From Methanobacteriota archaeon (lineage in GTDB: Archaea; Methanobacteriota; Methanobacteria; Methanobacteriales; Methanobacteriaceae): a DNA stretch of 64,000 nt. Made by a program: the position numbers and the translations under genes. The DNA lies in the NCBI GenBank assembly GCA_023440975.1, contig JAEZRD010000108.1, positions 13,395 to 77,394 of the forward strand, given 5' to 3'. Positions 58,075-64,000 of the stretch are shown here, one piece after another (the first letter of the stretch is position 1; every line of letters starts with the position of its first letter). The notes below the pieces were generated by a model, which made no database searches, had not been told where the DNA came from, and saw only the letters and a program-made list of their open reading frames with translations.

Positions 58075-58830
58075 TCAATCTCCTATTTCTATTTTATAAA
58101 TTTTTTCACGATAAGCATCATATAATTTTGGTAATATCTCTGAAAGTCGAGTATACTCAATAAAACAATGTTTACTTAACAAATAAGCAGTATCATCATT
58201 AATAAACCTTCTTTTAAGGATTAATGGAAGGTTTTTTCCAATCCAAAAACGACTAATTATTTGAAGACCATCCTCTTTTTCCTTAAAAACATGAACCATA
58301 TCACTATGACCTATATTCCCACTAATACTTCCAACAGTCGCAGATATTACAGTGCCAATTTCATTTTCATTAAACAATTCTCTATTAAATCCAAAATATT
58401 CAGGATTTCTAAATTTAATAGCTAACTCCATATTTCCATGACCAAAATCTTCCACAACACGATGAGTACATGGTTTAAACCCATGAAAATTACCTTTAAA
58501 AACCTTATCTTCAATATTTAAAATATTGGAATGAGAACCAGGATACCATAATCTATATAATAAACTGTTTTGAGAATACCACCAAAACCACCATTCAATC
58601 ATATCAGATGTAATATCTGGCATGTCTAAATTCATAGCAATCAAATAATTACCATTATCTGATTTTCTAAAACCAATTTCATCTTGAATAGCAGAATCTG
58701 TAATTAACTCATTAATATTGTTTTTAGATATTGAAGTAATATCTGAAGGTTTATGAATCTTACGTCTAACTTCACTACTAAGTTTAGGTAAAGGTATTTC
58801 AAACATTTCATCAATTACGTCATTCTCCAT
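58075..58830 (-). CDS. DAPG hydrolase (PhlG)-like protein in the F420 operon
   Basis: 251 residues. The segment MPDITSDMIEWWFWWYSQNS, followed by YRLWYPGSHSNI and later FHGFKPCTHRVVEDFGHG, resembles the PhlG family (2,4-diacetylphloroglucinol hydrolase, a zinc carbon-carbon hydrolase); the last part has SGNIGHSDMVHVFKE and a late GKNLPLILKRRF. Zinc-type His and Glu residues occur in these stretches, though I cannot match each ligand. Family assignment is moderate, from memory of the WWFWW pattern. It is 27 bp from cofE and coupled to the zinc-ribbon gene. A role in DAPG metabolism is unlikely; a related cleavage of some acyl or aromatic ring substrate is possible. Confidence 0.62.
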   Translation of the reverse strand: MENDVIDEMFEIPLPKLSSEVRRKIHKPSDITSISKNNINELITDSAIQDEIGFRKSDNGNYLIAMNLDMPDITSDMIEWWFWWYSQNSLLYRLWYPGSHSNILNIEDKVFKGNFHGFKPCTHRVVEDFGHGNMELAIKFRNPEYFGFNRELFNENEIGTVISATVGSISGNIGHSDMVHVFKEKEDGLQIISRFWIGKNLPLILKRRFINDDTAYLLSKHCFIEYTRLSEILPKLYDAYREKIYKIEIGD

Positions 58831-58857
58831 TTTAAAGCTCCCAATATAATTAAAAAA

Positions 58858-59622
58858 TTATTTTCTAAATACATCATACTCTTTAGGGAGTAATAATGGA
58901 TCAATAGTACTATTTTTATTTCTTAATAAATCAAAATTCTCAAATCCACGAGCAATAACTACAGGAATTCCTTCATCTGCTTGTCCCTGAATTAATGAGG
59001 CAGCCGCAGCTAATTCATCTGCAGTTGCAACTTGAGTTGATTTCAATTCTCTACCATAAAGATCTTCTTCACCTTTGCGTGTCCAAAGAGGATTAATACC
59101 AGAACATCCAATTGCAGTTCCAATTGCACCAACACGGAAAGCCCTACCTTGAGTATCAGTAATAATTACAGCAAGCTCTTTCCCAGTTTCCTTTTCTAAA
59201 TCTTCTCTAACATCTCTTGCAGATTTATCAGCATCTTTAGGCATAGGTGTAGCTAATCCTTCATCAACATTAGATTCATCAATTCCAGAATTTGCACAAA
59301 CAAAACCTTCCTTAGTCTCAGTGATAATAAAATCAGGACCAACTGCAACTACTTCTCTAGATTCTTGAATAATAGCTTCAACTAATTTTGAATCTTTTTG
59401 AGTCTTTTTAGCAATTATAATAGCATCATCAGAAGGTAAAATATCTCCTAATTTTATTATGTTCCCTTCTGCTTTAGAAACCATAGTTTCAGCAATTAAT
59501 AAAATATCAGTATCTTCAAGTTCTAAATTTTGCTTTTCAAGAGCATCCAAAATTAATTTAGTTATATTATCCCCTTTTTTCACTAAAGGAATTTCTTTTA
59601 ATCCAATTAATTCGAGTGTCAT
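58858..59622 (-). CDS. cofE: Coenzyme F420-0:L-glutamate ligase
   Basis: 254 residues, single CofE domain. It adds two (or more) gamma-linked glutamates to F420-0 with GTP. Motifs: [17 protein letters not shown] start, [51 protein letters not shown] and the [15 protein letters not shown] run. Typical archaeal size; no FMN-reductase fusion. First gene of the cofE to DUF134 series; the binding site is weak and the transcript may be nearly leaderless. Confidence 0.95.
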   Translation of the reverse strand: MTLELIGLKEIPLVKKGDNITKLILDALEKQNLELEDTDILLIAETMVSKAEGNIIKLGDILPSDDAIIIAKKTQKDSKLVEAIIQESREVVAVGPDFIITETKEGFVCANSGIDESNVDEGLATPMPKDADKSARDVREDLEKETGKELAVIITDTQGRAFRVGAIGTAIGCSGINPLWTRKGEEDLYGRELKSTQVATADELAAAASLIQGQADEGIPVVIARGFENFDLLRNKNSTIDPLLLPKEYDVFRK

Positions 59623-59773
59623 GTTAATAAACTAGAACCTTAATATATAAAAATTTATCTAAAATATACTTAAAAATAATAAAAGAATATAAAAAACAGT
59701 AAAAAATAATAAATAAAAAAAATTATCCATTTTTAACAAATAAAAATGAATAAAAAAACTTAAAAATAAAATC

Positions 59774-60400
59774 TTAAGGGGTTAGTACTGAAATATCCCA
59801 TTTTCCATCATATATACTAGCTGCAGATGTAACTGGTTTTTCAAATTCTGCAAATGCTCCACCATCAAAAATTAATTGAGCAGCTTCTTCAGAATTTCTA
59901 GCAGTAAATTTTACAGGTTCAGGATCAACACATTCATAAGTTGAAATAAATACCGCTTCACCATAACCTACTTTTTCAACTAATATCTTTTCATCAGTAA
60001 CTATACCAATATAACACTCATAATCATCTTTACCACTTGCAGAACTAGTAACTGCTGCAATCCGAGGAGTATGATAATCATCCTTTTCATAATCCATAGT
60101 TAAAAGTGAATAAGTTAATGCATCTTTAATATTCATACCTAAACTAATTTTATCTGCAATAACATCAGTCTGAGAACCATTAGAAACAATAGCTTTATCA
60201 CCTACAATTTTAATACAATTATAAGCAATATAAGTATTTTTAAAAATATCTGTTTCAAAACCTTCTTTTGGAATTATTGCTGCTTCACCCTCACCTTTTT
60301 TAGCTTGTCTATTAGGAAAAGACCTACTAGAAACTCTATAAGCTATAAAAGGTTTACCATCAGTTGTCATACCCGCTGATACAATTCTACCTAAATACAT
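59774..60400 (-). CDS. purO: Archaeal IMP cyclohydrolase PurO
   Basis: 208 residues. PurO closes FAICAR to IMP, the last step of archaeal purine synthesis, an Ntn-hydrolase-like fold unrelated to PurH. Visible: [45 protein letters not shown] and [11 protein letters not shown]. Length matches methanogen PurO (about 200). GAGGTTAT precedes the ATG. Stands alone between cofE and the exbD-like gene. Confidence 0.94.
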   Translation of the reverse strand: MYLGRIVSAGMTTDGKPFIAYRVSSRSFPNRQAKKGEGEAAIIPKEGFETDIFKNTYIAYNCIKIVGDKAIVSNGSQTDVIADKISLGMNIKDALTYSLLTMDYEKDDYHTPRIAAVTSSASGKDDYECYIGIVTDEKILVEKVGYGEAVFISTYECVDPEPVKFTARNSEEAAQLIFDGGAFAEFEKPVTSAASIYDGKWDISVLTP

Positions 60401-60466
60401 TTTTCTATAACCTCAAAAAAATTAATCAATAAAAAAAATTTAAAAAAAATAAATTAAAATAATATG

Positions 60467-60880
60467 CTAATTAGTTTCTGGGGTATGAACAGCTTTATAC
60501 GGATCCATACCAGAAGGTGTCGTAATCGTTATCGATTTATCCTGTGGCTTAATCTCTATCTGCCCATTATCCATAACATCAGCTTGAACACCAATAGCAC
60601 TATTTCTAATTTGACTTGACATATCTATACCATTTACTGTAACCTTCTGCAAACCAGATACAGGGATTAAATAATACTCATTATTTCCAGATGTATCTGT
60701 TATATTAGGTTTACCTGTACCAGTACCATTATTCTGGTTAGCAACTTCAGCAGCACCAAAAGTACTAGTAACAACTATAAAAATTAACAATGTAAATAAA
60801 ATGTCTATAAATGGCACTAATTTAACTTCTGGCTCATCATTTTTGAGTTTATCTTTATGCTTTTTAATATCTATTGCCAT
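60467..60880 (-). CDS. ExbD/TolR-like biopolymer transport protein
   Basis: 137 residues: short charged N-terminus, one membrane helix and an extracellular domain. The helix LVPFIDILFTLLIFIVVTS carries the conserved proton-path Asp26 of ExbD/TolR. A Gly/Asn/Thr-rich linker (about 50-68) leads to a periplasm-facing type domain with NEYYLIPVSGLQKVTV and IEIKPQDKSITI. Downstream of, and presumably in complex with, the ExbB-like gene (75 bp gap). In bacteria they energise outer-membrane or envelope tasks; what they power in a single-membrane archaeon is unknown. Confidence 0.85.
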   Translation of the reverse strand: MAIDIKKHKDKLKNDEPEVKLVPFIDILFTLLIFIVVTSTFGAAEVANQNNGTGTGKPNITDTSGNNEYYLIPVSGLQKVTVNGIDMSSQIRNSAIGVQADVMDNGQIEIKPQDKSITITTPSGMDPYKAVHTPETN

Positions 60881-60955
60881 TTTATTTTTCCTCTAAATAA
60901 TTTACATATTAACCTAAAATATTAAAAATTTTAAGTTATACAAAATTTAATAAAA

Positions 60956-61795
60956 TTATTGTTTTAGTTTACTTTCAGTTATTTCAGATTTAACATCACA
61001 TTTCTCTAAAATAATATTACTGATACTCTTTTCTAACATACTCGGCTTGAATGAAATTTGAACATTAGAATAAGGTTCTGAAATTTCTCTCACACTAACA
61101 ATACCATCAGCTTCTTGTAAAGCTTCAAGTACACAAGGCATTTTCTCATAAACCTTAATCTTAACTACAGCATAACTCCAATTAGTCATTTTAGTAGCTA
61201 ATTCAATTTTATCCATTTCTTCTTCAATTAATCCTTTAATGTAAGTATTTAATGGCATTAAAATAATTGCCACAGCTAAACCTGCAATAGTAGTAATTAA
61301 TGCAACATAAATACCTTGAGCCATAGCAGTACCACTTGCAGAAACTCCTAAATTTTTAAATGTCATCCAAATACCAATAACAGTACCAATCAATCCTAAA
61401 AAAGGAGCTAATTCAATAATAGTTTTAAGAGTACTAAGATTTTTAGTCATTTTACCTAATTCTACAATAAAAATCTGTTCCATACTTTCTTCAACTTCAG
61501 TCTTATTTTTATAACCAATTTTTAAAGCTTCAGAAATAATCCTAGATACAGGATTTTTATAGTGACTAATATTCTTCAGAGCTTCAATAGCTCCCCCTTT
61601 TTCCATTGAAACGGTAACAGTACCCATTATTTCAGTAGCATCTACTTTACTTATACGTCTAAGATAAAACATTTTCTGAATGGAGATAAGAAAACCCCAA
61701 ATACCTAAAAAGGTAATTATATAGGTAATTATTCCACCACTTTGAAACATTTCAACTATAGCACCGATACCACCGGTTATTGCTTCAATTATCAT
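60956..61795 (-). CDS. ExbB/TolQ/MotA-like proton channel with an extra C-terminal domain
   Basis: 279 residues. Membrane helices at about 18-40, 126-150 and 165-190, with the family segment IIELAPFLGLIGTVIGIWMT and ALITTIAGLAVAIILMPLNT. The cytoplasmic loop between helices 1 and 2 is present. After about 205 there is a non-standard domain (KIKVYEKMPCVLEALQEADG ... SFKPSMLEKSISNIILEK), which looks like a small alpha/beta (HMA/ACT-like) unit. AGAGGAAATC precedes the ATG. First gene of the pair. Confidence 0.86.
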   Translation of the reverse strand: MIIEAITGGIGAIVEMFQSGGIITYIITFLGIWGFLISIQKMFYLRRISKVDATEIMGTVTVSMEKGGAIEALKNISHYKNPVSRIISEALKIGYKNKTEVEESMEQIFIVELGKMTKNLSTLKTIIELAPFLGLIGTVIGIWMTFKNLGVSASGTAMAQGIYVALITTIAGLAVAIILMPLNTYIKGLIEEEMDKIELATKMTNWSYAVVKIKVYEKMPCVLEALQEADGIVSVREISEPYSNVQISFKPSMLEKSISNIILEKCDVKSEITESKLKQ

Positions 61796-62010
61796 GATTT
61801 CCTCTTTAATTTTTAGTATTATATAAAAAAATTATATAGTAATTTATAATAAAATTCTCTTAATAATATTATGACATCTATTAGAAGTAATATATATTTA
61901 TTTTTAATGAATTCTATTAAAAAAAATCTTAACAAACTTAAATAAATTTAAAAAAAACATTTTAGAAAAAATAAATTTAAATAAAAAGAATTTAAATGAA
62001 AAAAATTCAT

Positions 62011-63384
62011 TTAAATTTTAAATAAATCATTTAAAGATTCACTCATAGTCGGATGAGTGAAAACTTGATCTCTGAAAACAGTATAATCAAGATTCAAATC
62101 CATAGCTAACTTAATAATATTAATCACTTCAAATGATTCTTCACAAATTAACTCAGCACCAAGAATTTTATCAGAATCCTTATCAACAATAGCTTTAAGT
62201 AATCCAATAGGATTCTTTAAAACTTGAGCTTTAGGAATACTAGCTGCAGGCATTTTTGAAATTTTTACATTAAAACCTTCTTTACGTGCTTCATCTTCAG
62301 TTAAACCAACTCTAGAAAAACAAGGATCTATGAAAACACTAAATGGTACATTTTCACGTTTTAACAAACTATAACCTTTATTTCCATCAAGTTGACTTTT
62401 CACAATACGGAAATCATCAAGAGAAATATAAGTAAATTGTAAACCACCTACAACATCTCCCATAGCCCAAATGTTAGAAGCAGTAGTTTGTAAAAATTCA
62501 TCAGTTTTAACAGCACCACGACTAGTGGTTTCCACTCCAGCAACCTCAAGATTTAAACCTTCAGTATTAGCCTTTCTACCAGTAGCGACTAAAATAGCAT
62601 CAGCACGAATATTCTTCTCATCATCCTTGATATTATAATTAATTATAGCTTTATTACTTTCTTCATCATTATCAATAGATTTAATTTCAGCATCTACTAT
62701 AATATCAATACCTTTATTTTCAAAAATAGATTTAATTTCATCTGCAATATCTCTATCATCATGTTTTAAAAATAAAGACCCATGTTGTAAAATAGTAACT
62801 TTAGATCCAAAGTTTGCATACATAGATGCAAATTCTAAACCAATATAACCTCCACCAATAATAACTAATCTTTCAGGGAATTCATCAAGATCCATTAAAC
62901 CATCACTGAAGAAAACATGAGGATTTCCATCAATTCCACTAATATTTGGTTTTATGGAACTAGAACCAGTGTTAATAAATATTCTATCTCCTTCAATAAC
63001 AAATGAATCATTATTTGTTTCAATTTTAACCGTGTTTTTATCTTTAAAACTTCCAAATCCGTTAAAAACAGTAACATTATCATTATCTTCTAACATATGG
63101 AAATTTTTTTCACGAAGCATACTAGTTAATCTTCTTTTTTCAGCAATAGCTTCAGTGTATGCAATCTTTTTTTCTTCTAAATCTAACTTTTTACCTTTTA
63201 ATTTTAAACCACTAGTAACTAAAGATTTAGATGGAATACAACCAACATTAATACATGTTCCACCGTACATCTTATCTGATTTTTCAATCATAGCTACACT
63301 TTCACCTTTAGATGCTAAATAAGCTGAAAGTGTTTTTCCACCTTTACCAAATCCAATTACAATATTTTGAAAATGTTCTACCAT
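62011..63384 (-). CDS. RclA-like pyridine nucleotide-disulfide oxidoreductase
   Basis: 457 residues, glutathione-reductase fold. FAD start NIVIGFGKGGKTLSAYLAS, redox pair GGTCINVGCIPSKSL, NAD(P) motif VIIGGGYIGLEFASMYANFG, second FAD block IWAMGDVVGGLQFTYISLDD and the C-terminal His motif FTHPTMSESLNDLF. The runs YANFGSKVTIL, GDV-GGLQFTYISLDD and HP-MSESLNDLF are very close to Escherichia coli RclA as I recall it, a flavoprotein that reduces hypothiocyanous acid and acts on copper. Not a typical dihydrolipoamide dehydrogenase. Divergent from the HTH gene at 63729. GGTGATTAAAT gives the ATG. Confidence 0.88.
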   Translation of the reverse strand: MVEHFQNIVIGFGKGGKTLSAYLASKGESVAMIEKSDKMYGGTCINVGCIPSKSLVTSGLKLKGKKLDLEEKKIAYTEAIAEKRRLTSMLREKNFHMLEDNDNVTVFNGFGSFKDKNTVKIETNNDSFVIEGDRIFINTGSSSIKPNISGIDGNPHVFFSDGLMDLDEFPERLVIIGGGYIGLEFASMYANFGSKVTILQHGSLFLKHDDRDIADEIKSIFENKGIDIIVDAEIKSIDNDEESNKAIINYNIKDDEKNIRADAILVATGRKANTEGLNLEVAGVETTSRGAVKTDEFLQTTASNIWAMGDVVGGLQFTYISLDDFRIVKSQLDGNKGYSLLKRENVPFSVFIDPCFSRVGLTEDEARKEGFNVKISKMPAASIPKAQVLKNPIGLLKAIVDKDSDKILGAELICEESFEVINIIKLAMDLNLDYTVFRDQVFTHPTMSESLNDLFKI

Positions 63385-63728
63385 ATTTAATCACCAAAAT
63401 AAAATTCATAATTTTACTTAAATATTAATTAAGAAAACTAATATTTATAGTATATTCATAAACTGTTTTGGTAGTGAAAAAAAGTGAAAAAATAATTTTA
63501 ATAAAATAAAATATAATTGAATAAGAATATAAAAAAAGCTTTTCTTTTTATACTAAACATTAAAATTTCTCTTAATTTCATGAAATTTTCATTTATATAA
63601 ATTGATGGTAAAAATTTTAATTTTAATTTAGCTTTTTCCATAATTTAACAATAATTAATTTTATATTACTAAAATATTATTAAAATATTAATGTTTAGTT
63701 ATTAACGAATTAAAATATAAATTTAAAT
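63385..63728. other. Divergent intergenic region between the RclA-like and winged-helix genes
   Basis: About 340 bp, very AT-rich. No open frame. It should hold both divergent promoters; the AT bias prevents choosing a single TATA element. A weak AAAAAAGC/GCTTTTC inverted element is near 63535-63545. Confidence 0.55.
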
Positions 63729-64000
63729 ATGACGGAATTTGACATATTGGGTGCTTTTTCTTATATTCGACGTTCAAAAAATCGTACAGATTTAGTATTA
63801 TACTTGGCAGATACTATCAAAATGCCTTCAGAAATAGCTAAACATATGAATATAAGAATTAACCAAGTAAGTGCGATATTAAAAGACTTAAAAAATGAGA
63901 ATATAGTTGTTTGTTTAAATGAATCCGAGAAAAAAGGGAGATTATATGAATTAACCCCTAAAGGAAAAGAAACTTATAAATATATTTTAAAAAACATGGA
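63729..64000 (+). CDS. Winged-helix (ArsR/MarR-like) regulator, truncated by the window end
   Basis: At least 90 codons from ATG at 63729; no stop before 64000. The sequence MTEFDILGAFSYIRRSKNRT leads into a recognition unit MPSEIAKHMNIRINQVSAIL, a wing with KKGRLYELTPKGKETYKYIL. This is the common archaeal winged-helix layout. It is divergent from the RclA-like gene, so control of that gene is possible. Alternative: an unrelated regulator of genes further right. Confidence 0.75.
   Translation, partial: MTEFDILGAFSYIRRSKNRTDLVLYLADTIKMPSEIAKHMNIRINQVSAILKDLKNENIVVCLNESEKKGRLYELTPKGKETYKYILKNM

Noticed and set aside
62954..63322. 122-codon plus-strand frame inside the RclA-like gene
   Set aside because: Shadow of a complete conserved flavoprotein on the other strand.
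1..64000. tRNA genes, insertion sequences or prophage
   Set aside because: I looked for T-loop-like GTTCAAATC/GTTCGAATC blocks, transposase or integrase motifs and terminal inverted repeats and saw none that could be supported; a tRNA scan could still find one.

Overview
The window is strongly AT-rich, densely coded archaeal DNA and almost certainly comes from a methanogen of the order Methanobacteriales. A gut-associated Methanobrevibacter or Methanosphaera relative is the best guess; genus is inferred, not demonstrated. The evidence is the methanogen-only genes (methyl-CoM reductase activation component A2, a methanogenesis marker 9 protein, three coenzyme F420 genes), the archaeal core genes (histone, topoisomerase VI, aIF1A, Rio1, archaeal ProRS, type II GAPDH, PurO), archaeal lipid genes (glycerol-1-phosphate dehydrogenase, DGGGP synthase, inositol-phosphate synthase), many TTG starts, and ribosome binding sites of the GGAGGTGAT type. 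I found no rRNA, tRNA, CRISPR array, insertion sequence or prophage.

Layout. 1-21 kb is a cell-envelope region: a truncated CPBP membrane protease, a GGCT-like protein, inositol-phosphate synthase, two GT4 glycosyltransferases, DGGGP synthase, a small sequon-rich anchored protein, three paralogous polytopic GT39-like glycosyltransferases, a zinc-ribbon/NERD-like membrane protein, a hexapeptide acyltransferase, and a four-gene minus-strand operon for a nonulosonic (sialic-acid-like) sugar: fused CMP-sugar synthetase/PseG-like enzyme, NeuB-like synthase, a GT-B-like transferase and a flippase. A roughly 1-kb non-coding stretch (21.1-22.1 kb) upstream of that operon carries an unusual array of GTAACAT heptamers.

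22-36 kb holds housekeeping genes: hypD, an archaeal phosphoglycolate phosphatase, a TldE/PmbA-like protein, the proS-cofC-thiD operon, egsA-UPF0179-rpiA, metG, a DUF530-like protein, a DUF1699-like protein with two HTH units, and a MraY/AglH-type sugar-phosphate transferase. 37-45 kb has a GyrI-like protein, moeA, and the translation/ribosome-biogenesis/topoisomerase series aIF1A, rio1, KH protein, top6B, top6A. 45-50 kb has a DUF2284 protein, GAPDH, an endonuclease-IV-like protein, a histone, two tiny paralogous proteins and an AAA ATPase.

49.8-63.4 kb is almost all minus strand. hemA, interrupted by an in-frame TAA, and precorrin-2 dehydrogenase lie beside marker 9 and AtwA, so tetrapyrrole (F430) supply sits next to methyl-CoM reductase activation. 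A coenzyme F420 operon follows: cofE, a PhlG-like hydrolase, a zinc-ribbon protein, cofD, GTP cyclohydrolase III, a Dus-like protein and a DUF134 regulator. Then come purO, an ExbD/ExbB proton-channel pair and an RclA-like flavin disulfide reductase. The window ends inside a winged-helix regulator.

Most notable points: the nonsense codon in hemA; the GTAACAT array; the tandem 55- and 42-residue proteins sharing an LQGRxPTREG core; the fused NeuA-PseG gene; an RclA homologue in a strict anaerobe; and two unexplained genes embedded in the F420 operon.
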